A DNA stretch of 6,432 nt from Chitinophagaceae bacterium UBA4407 (GTDB taxonomy: Bacteria > Bacteroidota > Bacteroidia > Chitinophagales > Chitinophagaceae): NCBI GenBank assembly GCA_002390845.1, contig DGQT01000099.1:104817-111248 (forward strand). The letters are read 5' to 3'. Positions 1-6,388 of the stretch are shown in pieces (position 1 is the stretch's first letter; each line of letters opens with the position of its first letter). A program made the translations under genes and the position numbers. The notes beneath the pieces were generated by a model that had not been told where the DNA came from, did no database searches, and saw only the letters and a program-made list of their open reading frames with translations.

Positions 1-71
1 CAAAAAATATCCGCCTGTTACCACAGTACTTTTACCTCGCAATAAAAAATAATAACTAAAAATTTCTAAAA

Positions 72-521
72 ATGACCACAACTGAAATGGTGAAAGTATA
101 TGTAAACCAGCTTTGTGCCGAGATTGGGTGCACACCTGAAAGCATTTACAGCAAGGAAAATAATTCATGGTTTTTTACACGGGGCTCTGCTACTGTAGAA
201 GTGTTTATGTCTTCGTACGAAACTGTAGTAAAAACCATTCGCACTTTTGTAAGATGTTTTTCGCCTGTATATGCACTGCCTGCTGATAGTCAAAAGAAAA
301 TGCAGCTGTACCAGGAGGCTTTACAGAACAACACAAGTTTTATGGGTGTAAAGCTGAGCATTATGCCAGATAAAGGTTTTATGTATGCCGTTGCAGAACG
401 CGACATTGAAGGCATGGATTACACAGAATTTAAAACCCTTGTAAGCGATCTTGGATATTGGGCCGATCAACTGGATAATATACTTCACGAACGCTTTGGT
501 TCAACAGCAGCGCTTAATTAA
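72..521 (+). CDS. YbjN-like / type III secretion chaperone-like small protein
   Basis: This is a complete 149-residue soluble protein with no signal peptide or membrane segment, so it is expected in the cytoplasm. It has an alpha/beta pattern. An N-terminal helix (about residues 3-18) is followed by strands around W33-F35 and T41-M46, a helix from about Y49, a strand near the conserved-looking RCFSPVYALP (61-70), a helix (73-86), a strand G92-I97 and a strand/loop M104-D111. A C-terminal helix contains DLGYWADQLDNIL (126-138). This order, and the closing helix with AD..D, resembles YbjN-domain and CesT/Tir-chaperone-like proteins. In other bacteria those act as chaperones or are of unknown role. 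The assignment comes from recalled pattern, not a search. The ATG lies in an A-rich leader with no Shine-Dalgarno, as is usual in Bacteroidota. The next gene follows after 84 bp on the same strand. The coding call is firm; the family is moderate and the function unknown. Confidence 0.8.
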   Translation: MTTTEMVKVYVNQLCAEIGCTPESIYSKENNSWFFTRGSATVEVFMSSYETVVKTIRTFVRCFSPVYALPADSQKKMQLYQEALQNNTSFMGVKLSIMPDKGFMYAVAERDIEGMDYTEFKTLVSDLGYWADQLDNILHERFGSTAALN

Positions 522-575
522 AGGCACTCAAACGTAATAGCCGTTGCAGTATTAAGAACGCCACCTATAACTAAA

Positions 576-592
576 AGCCTTTGTAAAAGGCT
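576..592 (+). terminator. Small hairpin between the YbjN-like gene and the membrane-protein gene
   Basis: AGCCTTT (576-582) and AAAGGCT (586-592) form a perfect 7-bp stem with a GTA loop. It lies 54 bp after the upstream stop and 13 bp before the downstream ATG. It could be a weak terminator for the first gene or a leader hairpin affecting translation of the next. No U-run follows it, so the terminator reading is uncertain. Confidence 0.35.
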
Positions 593-605
593 ACATTAAA
601 GCAAT

Positions 606-1265
606 ATGTTACTCAATCTTTTTTTCGAAAATATGAATAGCGCACTTGAGCTTGTGTTGATCGGTGCTTTCATTTTTGCTATCTATTGGTTCATCTTAAG
701 AAAGCATAATTCGCTTGGCCTGCGGCTTTTTGTATTGTGTTTCTTATTATTCATCGGCTGCTGCGTATGGCTTTACAAAGATGAAACAGATTTAAAAAAC
801 ACACTTGCTACCAGTGAAGAACATATTGCGACTATTATATCAAAGTCAAAAACCGGGAATAACGATAACGAAGTAACAATCTCCTTCATTGCAAAAGATG
901 GTAAAGCGATTAATTCAGAAACAAGTAAATATGTTTCGCAGGAAGAGTGGAACAAATTTGAAACAGGGAAGCCTTTGTCTGTTCTTTATGTTGCAGCTAC
1001 GCAGCAAACTTTTGTACAGCAAAGCATAATGCGTTTTAAAGATGATAAAATTTACCTGTACTATTTTGCCGGTTTTTGGTTGGTGCTGGGTACAGTTTTA
1101 TATGTGTGGCTTAGAAAAATAAAAGTAGGTGTTGATGAAGCAGGCAATGAGTGGGTAATAAAAGAAGATGGCTCTGTTATATTCGATGAGCGAAAATCAA
1201 AAGCGGCACAAAGAATAAAGCGCGTAAATATTATTTCAAAACTGGTGCAGGCCTTTAATAAATAA
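606..1265 (+). CDS. Three-TM membrane protein with DUF3592-like extracytoplasmic domain
   Basis: This 219-residue protein has two closely spaced hydrophobic helices near the N-terminus (about 14-31 and 39-57). A polar middle region of about 90 residues follows, then a third helix (about 150-169) and a charged, Lys/Arg-rich cytoplasmic-looking tail of about 50 residues. The middle region starts with ATIISKSKTG (75-84) and has a beta-rich stretch. It also carries W115, F118 and G121, followed by a PLSVLYV strand (123-129). This matches the recalled plan of DUF3592 proteins, where a TM pair or triplet encloses a small beta domain with a W..L..G..V.V.Y signature. That family has no established biochemical role. 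A second ATG at residue 10 (position 633) is an equally possible start, because both precede the first helix. The gene lies 84 bp after the YbjN-like gene and 79 bp before a lipoprotein gene. The coding call is good; the family call is tentative. Confidence 0.75.
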   Translation: MLLNLFFENMNSALELVLIGAFIFAIYWFILRKHNSLGLRLFVLCFLLFIGCCVWLYKDETDLKNTLATSEEHIATIISKSKTGNNDNEVTISFIAKDGKAINSETSKYVSQEEWNKFETGKPLSVLYVAATQQTFVQQSIMRFKDDKIYLYYFAGFWLVLGTVLYVWLRKIKVGVDEAGNEWVIKEDGSVIFDERKSKAAQRIKRVNIISKLVQAFNK

Positions 1266-1304
1266 AAAAGGTTTTCAGGCAAAAAGCCAGCTAAGGCTAG
1301 TCAT

Positions 1305-1329
1305 AAATTTTTATCCGAATCAAAAATTT
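1305..1329 (+). terminator. AT-only hairpin before the lipoprotein gene
   Basis: AAATTTTT (1305-1312) and AAAAATTT (1322-1329) can pair over 8 bp around a 9-nt loop, and the T-run continues to 1331. It lies between the membrane-protein gene and the lipoprotein gene, ending 15 bp before the lipoprotein ATG. The stem has no GC pairs, so it may simply be AT-rich leader sequence and not a real terminator. Confidence 0.2.
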
Positions 1330-1344
1330 TTCAAAAAACAAAAA

Positions 1345-1926
1345 ATGAAAACAACAATCAAAACAGGTATTGCTGCCTTAATGCTGTTATCAGCAATTTC
1401 CTGCACAAAAAGTATTAACAGCCCGTCTCCGGCCATTGCACAGGCATCAAACAGTGATGGTCAAACAGCAGCTTTTACCATTGGCCAAAGCTATCATGGC
1501 GGAATTATATTCTATATTGATGGTACCGGGCAGCATGGCTTAATCGCTGCAACCACAGATCAGGGTACAGGCAACACCTGGAAAAAAGGCCCGAACGTTC
1601 TAACCGGCGCAAGCGGAACTGCGGTGGGTACCGGTTTAAGTAACACAAATACCATTGTAGCTGCTCATGGAAATTCAGGAACTTATGCTGCCCTCTTGTG
1701 TGCGAATTATACTTCCGGTGCTTATGTAGATTGGTACCTGCCCTCTAAAGATGAACTTAATTTAATGTACCAGCAAAAAGCAGTACTTGGTATTTCAACC
1801 GGCGATTACTGGAGTTCTTCAGAATTTAATAAAGGAAAAGCATGGGAGCAGGAATTTGGCGGCGGCTTCCAGTTTAAAGACACTAAATCATTTACACTAC
1901 ATGTTCGTGCTATAGAATCTTTTTAA
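1345..1926 (+). CDS. DUF1566 (Lcl C-terminal-like) domain lipoprotein
   Basis: This 193-residue protein begins with a lipoprotein signal: Lys at positions 2 and 6, a hydrophobic core (about 8-18) and a lipobox-like AISC ending at Cys20. The mature protein would be lipid-anchored in the envelope, possibly on the cell surface. A Ser/Ala/Pro-rich linker (about 23-42) leads to one globular domain (about 44-193). It opens with YHGGIIFYIDGTGQHGLIAA (50-69) and closes with DWYLPSKDEL (129-138), YWSSSE (155-160), W167 and VRAIESF (187-193). The early Gly-Gly/HGL block, the WxLPSxxEL block, the YWSS block and a terminal VRA are the recalled hallmarks of DUF1566. That domain occurs in the Legionella collagen-like adhesin Lcl and in many Bacteroidota lipoproteins, and is thought to be C-type-lectin-like. 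A role in binding or adhesion is inference. The start is well supported by the signal peptide. The 391 bp downstream contain no gene. Confidence 0.88.
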   Translation: MKTTIKTGIAALMLLSAISCTKSINSPSPAIAQASNSDGQTAAFTIGQSYHGGIIFYIDGTGQHGLIAATTDQGTGNTWKKGPNVLTGASGTAVGTGLSNTNTIVAAHGNSGTYAALLCANYTSGAYVDWYLPSKDELNLMYQQKAVLGISTGDYWSSSEFNKGKAWEQEFGGGFQFKDTKSFTLHVRAIESF

Positions 1927-1998
1927 TTATTCTGATCGTATAAATAAAAAAGGCATAGGATTTTTTTAGCCCCGCAATAATTCTTTTGGCATCAGCCG

Positions 1999-2018
1999 TT
2001 GCGTCGCACTCTTATACG
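1999..2018 (-). repeat. 20-bp dispersed repeat, copy 1 (left arm of element A)
   Basis: Read on the minus strand this is CGTATAAGAGTGCGACGCAA. It agrees with the shared pattern CG[TC]A[TC]AAG[TA]GTGCGACGCAA found at two other places in the window, on the plus strand. The last 11 bases are identical in all three copies. Confidence 0.8.
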
Positions 2019-2123
2019 TTCTGTAACTTTATTCAACATGGTGCGGTCAGTGTTTTATATACACAAAATTGTTTCAATGCATGTTGTTTTAAAACGATTC
2101 TATAAATAAAAGCGATAATTTAA

Positions 2124-2161
2124 GCATCAGGTCCGGTTTATTAACAAGCCGGGCCTGATGC
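2124..2161 (+). other. Strong 16-bp RNA hairpin inside element A
   Basis: The arms GCATCAGGTCCGGTTT (2124-2139) and AAGCCGGGCCTGATGC (2146-2161) pair over 16 positions with a 6-nt loop ATTAAC. Fourteen pairs are Watson-Crick and two are U·G when transcribed on the plus strand. On the minus strand the same two positions would be A·C mismatches, which favours a plus-strand transcript. It lies 198 bp after the lipoprotein stop and 157 bp before the kinase ATG. No U-run follows. It may act as a terminator-like or RNA-stabilising structure, or as a recognition structure for the element. The hairpin itself is certain from sequence; its role is inference. Confidence 0.6.
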
Positions 2162-2211
2162 CGGTTAAAAGATTTAGCAGCAAGCCTGCGCAATGATGCC
2201 ATACATAAAGC

Positions 2212-2231
2212 CGTACAAGTGTGCGACGCAA
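2212..2231 (+). repeat. 20-bp dispersed repeat, copy 2 (right arm of element A)
   Basis: The sequence CGTACAAGTGTGCGACGCAA is in inverted orientation to copy 1 and direct orientation to copy 3. It differs from copy 1 at two positions and from copy 3 at two positions. It is followed 23 nt later by the GC box GCCGGGCT. Confidence 0.8.
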
Positions 2232-2317
2232 GAAAAGTTGATTGGTAATTCCAAGCCGGGCTCATAAACATACTTCGCTGTGATGTGTATTTTTTTTATT
2301 TTGTGCTAATATATAAC

Positions 2318-5300
2318 ATGAGAACATTTTACCTTTTTACTGCGTTGATCTTGTCGCAATGTTCTTATGGGCAATGGTTTAACAATATATCTACTTTTAC
2401 AACAGAAAACGGTTTAAGCAACAACACAATTACCTGCCTTCAAAAAGATAGTACCGGTTTTTTATGGATTGGTACACATGAAGGGTTGAACCGTTACGAT
2501 GGTACAGAATTTATTAATGTACTGCGGAACGAAAAAAACAATTTGCCTTCAAACAACATTAACAAGATATGTTTTATCAGTAAAAACCTGGTGGCTGTTG
2601 CTACAGATGCCGGGCTGTGTTTATTAAATACAGCTACACTGAATGGAAAAAAAATTGACCTGCCTTTAAATGAAAAATTTTCTGCAACCGGGTACTCAAT
2701 AAACGATCTTTTATACAAAAAAGCTACACACGAATTGTGGGCCTGTTCATGGCACGGCATATTTGTTTTAAACGAAAATGGCGAACTGAAAAAAAAGATG
2801 ATGGCTTCTGACTCTGATATGAATAAGGGTTTTTTTTCAAGAATTTTTTTCAGGGATGAGCATGATGATGTTTATTTTTTTTCCCAGCAAAAGAGTGGTT
2901 TTTTTTATCCCGATTTTTATAAGCACGAACTTGTACCGGTTGAAAAGCGGCTTCCTGGTTTTGCATTAAATAAATATATAGATGAGAAGAGCAATTTATT
3001 GGGTGGGCAAATGCTTGGGCATGAGGCTATTTGTGTTTTTTCGAAAAAGACTGGTAAAGGTTCAGAGGAGTATCTGTCTTATTACAATACTGCAACAAGG
3101 CGTAATTTTATTGACAGGGTGTATATAAACTCCGGTTATCAAAAGCATCTCTTCAATGCATTTTCCCTTAATGATTCTATTTTTTTAATAAACGCATATT
3201 TTGGCGAACCTTCATTATACAATATAAAAACGCATGAAATAAAACCAGCGGCAGATCATCCGCTTTGGTTTACTTCATGGCCCGATGGTTGGGGAGCATC
3301 GCTCTGTAAAGATGAAAATAATATATGGATTGCTACATCAAAAGGACTGCTGCAATCACCTGTAAAAACTGATTTTTTTAAAACAAATCCAGTACTTGTT
3401 GACACTGTAAAAAACTATCTCGGGCTGGTTTCGTACAATTACGGAATTTATGATAATGGCAGGCTAAGTGTTGCCTGCATGGGGGCCGGTTTGTTCGTAT
3501 TAGATACTACGCATAATTCGGCGCAAGTTCTGTTTGATGGGAATACACAGCCTGAATACAAGTCAAAGATCGTTAGCACCGAAGTTTTTCCTGTTGGTAA
3601 ATCGCTGTGGTTATTTTCAGTATACGGCCCTGTTCAGGTAAATACAGGTACAAAAAAATTAACCCTGGTTGCGGGCATTGATAAAGATGCTGATTTTGAT
3701 AACAAAGCAAACTATCCAATAAAGGATAGTAAGGGAAATGTATGGGTTACTTTGCCTGACGGGGTTGCAATGTACAATATTACCAATGGTGCATTTACAA
3801 ACTATAAAACAAAATACGAAGGAGGGGTATTTCCCTTACTAAGGGCAGGGCCAAAGGCAGAAGATGCGAACGGAAATATATGGATGGCGCGGCAGGATAC
3901 ATTAGTAAAGTTTGATGTTAATAAAAAAACTTTTTCCTACTCTTTATTAAATAAAAATGAAAAGCCCCTGAGGCCTGTTCTGAATATCGCCAGCGATGGA
4001 AGCGATTTACTTTACCTGAATGTAGCTGGCGCTTTTGGCATATATCATGTCTCTACCGGTAACACTGATTTGTTTACCAAGCAAACGGGAATTATTTCTA
4101 CGGCTATAAACGATATTGTTAGCGATAAAACGGGCAATGCATGGATTGCAACAGAAGGTGGATTGGTTTTTTATAATAAACAAAAAATGAAATTTTCATC
4201 TTTTACAAAGGCAGATGGTTTGCCCGATGATGAGGTGGTATCACTAAACTTTGCCGATAACGAAAAGAAGATTTTATTTCTTGGTTTTGCAAAAACCTAT
4301 TGCCTGTTTGAACCTAAAAATTTTTTACTTGAAAAGGAAGTTTCAAAAAATGTAATTACAGGCATTGAGGTAGATGATGAGCCACTTGCTATTGAGGTAA
4401 TGCAAACACTGTCTTATAAACAGAATAATATTTCTTTTACTTATACCGGTATTAATTACAACCAGGGCCAGCAAAACAGTTATGCATGTATGCTCGTAGG
4501 CTTCGATAAAGATTGGAAGTATCCGGGCAAAGAGCGCAAAGTAAACTACATCAACCTGCCACCTGGTACATATACATTTAAGGTTAAAAGTGCCAATCAC
4601 CAGGGCGAATGGAGTGAGCAGCCCGCAACTTTTTCATTTGAAATAAAGCCACCATTCTGGCAGCAATGGTGGTTTCGGGGTTTATTAATATGCGTTGTAG
4701 TTTTCAGTATTTACTATTTTATAAAAAAGTGGGAAGCTTCCATTCAAAAAGAGAATAATGTAAAACTACAGATGAGCGAACTGCGTATGCAGGCGCTTAG
4801 GGCGCAGATGAACCCACATTTTATTTTTAACAGCCTTAACAGTATCCAGAATTACATTCTTAGTAATAATACAATTGATGCTGCTGGTTATCTTTCAAAA
4901 TTTGCGAAGCTCATGCGGCGCATACTCGATCAGTCCAGGCATAATTTCCTCCCATTGGGCGAAGTAATGGAAACACTCAAAATGTATGTAGAGATAGAAG
5001 CATTCCGCTTTAACAATGAATTTACTTATGCATTTGATGTTGATGAGAACGATGACTTGCTCGATGCACGTGTACCCCCAATGCTGCTGCAGCCATTTGT
5101 TGAAAATGCAATACTCCACGGCTTAATGCCAAAGGATGGCCTTAAAAAATTAATCATCACTTGCAAGCTTGTAAGCAATAGTGTAGAGATTATTATTGAT
5201 GATAATGGTATTGGCCGTACTCAGCATGATGCAAAGGCAGGGCACACATCGCAAGGCGAAAAACTTACAACAGGAATGCTTGAAAGTCTGCAACAGATAC

Positions 5301-5392
5301 AGAATATAAAAGCGTCAATTGAAATAACCGATAAAACGGAAAATGGAACACCGGCAGGAACAACAGTAAAGTTTATAATACCTTTAAAATAA
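2318..5392 (+). CDS. Propeller-sensor histidine kinase (Reg_prop, Y_Y_Y, TM, LytS/YehU-type kinase)
   Basis: This sensor kinase of 1024 residues carries a signal peptide at 1-18 (MRTFYLFTAL..., likely cleaved after SYG). That supports the ATG at 2318 over an in-frame ATG at 2285, which would add 11 hydrophobic residues. Residues about 20-700 are periplasmic propeller repeats. Clear blades include GLSNNTITCLQKD..GFLWIGT..GLNRYDG (32-62), DENNIWIATSKGL (from 332), DSKGNVWVT (470), DANGNIWMA (516) and DKTGNAWIATEGGL (603). The length would fit two seven-bladed propellers. A Y_Y_Y domain follows (about 703-780, with NLPPGTYTFKVKSAN), then one TM helix (about 787-803) and a linker helix. The His_kinase domain has QMNPHFIFNSLNS with phospho-acceptor His834. 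The HATPase domain has N-box ENAILHG (E929, N930) and DDNGIG (961-966); its G2 box is weak (TTGMLES). There is no receiver or AraC domain, so it is not a hybrid system. It should phosphorylate the LytTR regulator encoded 6 nt downstream. The ligand is unknown. Confidence 0.93.
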   Translation: MRTFYLFTALILSQCSYGQWFNNISTFTTENGLSNNTITCLQKDSTGFLWIGTHEGLNRYDGTEFINVLRNEKNNLPSNNINKICFISKNLVAVATDAGLCLLNTATLNGKKIDLPLNEKFSATGYSINDLLYKKATHELWACSWHGIFVLNENGELKKKMMASDSDMNKGFFSRIFFRDEHDDVYFFSQQKSGFFYPDFYKHELVPVEKRLPGFALNKYIDEKSNLLGGQMLGHEAICVFSKKTGKGSEEYLSYYNTATRRNFIDRVYINSGYQKHLFNAFSLNDSIFLINAYFGEPSLYNIKTHEIKPAADHPLWFTSWPDGWGASLCKDENNIWIATSKGLLQSPVKTDFFKTNPVLVDTVKNYLGLVSYNYGIYDNGRLSVACMGAGLFVLDTTHNSAQVLFDGNTQPEYKSKIVSTEVFPVGKSLWLFSVYGPVQVNTGTKKLTLVAGIDKDADFDNKANYPIKDSKGNVWVTLPDGVAMYNITNGAFTNYKTKYEGGVFPLLRAGPKAEDANGNIWMARQDTLVKFDVNKKTFSYSLLNKNEKPLRPVLNIASDGSDLLYLNVAGAFGIYHVSTGNTDLFTKQTGIISTAINDIVSDKTGNAWIATEGGLVFYNKQKMKFSSFTKADGLPDDEVVSLNFADNEKKILFLGFAKTYCLFEPKNFLLEKEVSKNVITGIEVDDEPLAIEVMQTLSYKQNNISFTYTGINYNQGQQNSYACMLVGFDKDWKYPGKERKVNYINLPPGTYTFKVKSANHQGEWSEQPATFSFEIKPPFWQQWWFRGLLICVVVFSIYYFIKKWEASIQKENNVKLQMSELRMQALRAQMNPHFIFNSLNSIQNYILSNNTIDAAGYLSKFAKLMRRILDQSRHNFLPLGEVMETLKMYVEIEAFRFNNEFTYAFDVDENDDLLDARVPPMLLQPFVENAILHGLMPKDGLKKLIITCKLVSNSVEIIIDDNGIGRTQHDAKAGHTSQGEKLTTGMLESLQQIQNIKASIEITDKTENGTPAGTTVKFIIPLK

Positions 5393-5398
5393 TTATTT

Positions 5399-6169
5399 AT
5401 GCTGCCAATCAGAACACTCATCATTGATGATGAAGCCAATGCCCGAAGTGCCATAAAAAACATGGCGCAGCAATTAAAACTTCCTGTTGAAATTATCGGC
5501 GAAGCAGGCAATGCAGCCGAAGGTTTGGAAAAAATAAAATTGCTGCAACCCGAATTACTTTTCCTCGATATTCAGATGCCGGGTAAAAGCGGTATTGAAC
5601 TAATGCAGGAAATGAACAGCGATAATATTCAGGTTATTTTTGTAACCGCACACCAGGGCTTTGCCATACAGGCTTTAAAACTCAGTGCCATTGATTATAT
5701 TTTAAAACCTGTAGATCCCGCCGATTTGAAAGAAGCTGTAGAAAAAGCATTCAAACAAAAAAACAAACTCGCCACAGAGCAGTTGTTATTATTTCAGCAG
5801 GCATTACAGCACCTGCAACAACCACAGCAAAAGGCACCACAAAAATTGGCGCTTTCTACAAGTGAGGGTGTACTGTTTACAGAATTAAAAGATATTATCT
5901 GGATTGAATCACTAACCGGTTATTGCAAGTTTTATCTACAGGGGCAAAAGCCAATCGTGGTAAGTAAAAATTTAAAAGAGTATGAAGATCTGCTCGCTAC
6001 ACACAATTTTTTCCGCACACACCAAAGCTCTGTTGTAAACCTGATGCACATAAAAAAATATGTACGCGGCGAAGGCGGCCAGGTATGGATGACCGATGGA
6101 AGTGAAATAGAAGTTGCCCGCCGCAGAAAAGAAGAACTCTTAAGCAAAATGGCGCAGATAAATATTTAA
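5399..6169 (+). CDS. LytTR-family response regulator (receiver plus LytTR DNA-binding domain)
   Basis: This is a 256-residue cytoplasmic response regulator. The receiver domain (about 4-120) has every key residue: acidic pair D10/D11, phospho-acceptor D57 in LLFLDIQMPG, T83 and K103 in ILKP. A Gln-rich linker (about 124-148) joins it to a LytTR domain (about 150-256). The latter carries DIIWIESLTGYCKFYL, a KNLKEYEDLL segment, then FFRTHQSSVVNLMHIKKY and the basic ARRRKEEL end. LytTR domains bind DNA through beta-strand loops, usually as dimers on paired direct repeats; phosphorylation is expected to promote this. The start codon follows the kinase stop by only 6 nt, so the two genes are almost certainly co-transcribed and form a cognate pair. 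The length is normal for the family and nothing is truncated. Target promoters cannot be identified here. The 3' side is non-coding and rich in palindromes. Confidence 0.95.
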   Translation: MLPIRTLIIDDEANARSAIKNMAQQLKLPVEIIGEAGNAAEGLEKIKLLQPELLFLDIQMPGKSGIELMQEMNSDNIQVIFVTAHQGFAIQALKLSAIDYILKPVDPADLKEAVEKAFKQKNKLATEQLLLFQQALQHLQQPQQKAPQKLALSTSEGVLFTELKDIIWIESLTGYCKFYLQGQKPIVVSKNLKEYEDLLATHNFFRTHQSSVVNLMHIKKYVRGEGGQVWMTDGSEIEVARRRKEELLSKMAQINI

Positions 6170-6211
6170 TATTTTATGTACCGGGCAATAGAATATACAT
6201 GAGGCTTTACT

Positions 6212-6267
6212 TGCCACGCTCGTTTCACGGTTCCTCTTTCATGGCGACATTTAAGTGAAGCGTGGCA
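6212..6267 (+). repeat. Interrupted stem near the left end of element B
   Basis: TGCCACGCT (6212-6220) pairs with AGCGTGGCA (6259-6267) over 9 bp. After a 4-nt bulge on the left, TCAC (6225-6228) pairs with GTGA (6255-6258). The enclosed loop is 26 nt. It directly abuts the next palindrome group, sharing the A at 6267. Confidence 0.5.
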
Positions 6268-6303
6268 TCCCGAAAGCTCTCGGGACCGAATTCATTTCGG
6301 GAT
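6267..6303 (+). repeat. Three-part CCCGA/TCGGG palindrome with alternative pairings
   Basis: ATCCCGAAA (6267-6275) can pair with TTTCGGGAT (6295-6303) over 9 bp. Alternatively, TCCCGA (6268-6273) can pair with TCGGGA (6280-6285), leaving CCGAA (6286-6290) to pair with TTCGG (6296-6300). The two folds exclude each other. It lies 98 bp after the response-regulator stop and may contribute to transcript ending. Confidence 0.55.
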
Positions 6304-6326
6304 CACACGCTTGTGCTGTAGAATTT

Positions 6327-6359
6327 TCAGTCGACAGTTGACGGTCAACTGTCGACTGA
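6327..6359. repeat. 33-bp near-perfect palindrome of four GTYRAC units
   Basis: Arms of 16 bp (6327-6342 and 6344-6359) are perfect inverted copies around a single central G at 6343. Internally it is four GTYRAC hexamers (GTCGAC, GTTGAC, GTCAAC, GTCGAC), each separated by one base, at 6330, 6337, 6344 and 6351. As RNA or single-stranded DNA it would form a 15-bp hairpin with a CGG loop. No T-run follows. It lies just before copy 3 of the 20-bp repeat. Confidence 0.8.
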
Positions 6360-6368
6360 TGTTCCAAA

Positions 6369-6388
6369 CGCATAAGTGTGCGACGCAA
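6369..6388 (+). repeat. 20-bp dispersed repeat, copy 3 (right arm of element B)
   Basis: CGCATAAGTGTGCGACGCAA is in the same orientation as copy 2, about 4.16 kb away. Its outward flank has AAAGCCTCAT and then a GC box, 24 nt beyond the repeat. Confidence 0.8.

Larger units (their letters stand above)
1968..2262. repeat. Element A: 295-bp inverted-repeat-bounded non-coding element
   Basis: The left end is AGCCCCGC (1968-1975), 23 nt, then TTGCGTCGCAC (1999-2009). The right end is the mirror arrangement: GTGCGACGCAA (2221-2231), 23 nt, then GCCGGGCT (2255-2262). Pairing at the inner boxes extends to 20-bp arms (1999-2018 against 2212-2231, 18 of 20 matching), and the outer boxes match at 7 of 8. 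The 23-nt spacers do not match each other, so only the boxes are kept. The interior has no credible gene but contains a strong hairpin (2124-2161). A related element lies downstream of the response-regulator gene. The layout suggests a small non-autonomous mobile or REP/MITE-like repeat. No target-site duplication was seen. The right end stops 55 bp before the kinase start codon, so it forms part of that gene's upstream region. Confidence 0.6.

Noticed and set aside
27..34. TACTTTTA and TAACTTTA (2024-2031) as -7 boxes of the Bacteroidota TAnnTTTG type
   Set aside because: Each lacks the final G and has no well-spaced TTTG/TTG -33 partner, so no promoter is called.
1968..2262. CRISPR array or tRNA/rRNA gene in the gene-free regions
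   Set aside because: The repeats are inverted pairs with unequal spacing, not a direct-repeat array. No cloverleaf or conserved tRNA/rRNA segment was recognised.
2089..2271. Minus-strand 60-codon open frame between the lipoprotein and kinase genes
   Set aside because: It lies almost wholly in element A, runs through the repeat arm and hairpin, and has no recognisable motif. Its openness is explained by chance.
2285..2317. Upstream in-frame ATG for the kinase at 2285
   Set aside because: It would place 11 aromatic/hydrophobic residues, partly from a T8 run, ahead of a normal signal peptide that begins with Met-Arg at 2318. The later start gives a standard export signal.
2357..2362. Possible lipobox (LSQC) in the kinase signal peptide
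   Set aside because: Gln at the -1 position is not typical. Cleavage after SYG by signal peptidase I fits better, and the protein is anchored by its own TM helix.
5221..5511. Minus-strand open frame across the kinase-regulator junction, and other antisense frames within genes
   Set aside because: They are shadows of strongly supported plus-strand domains and have no features of their own.
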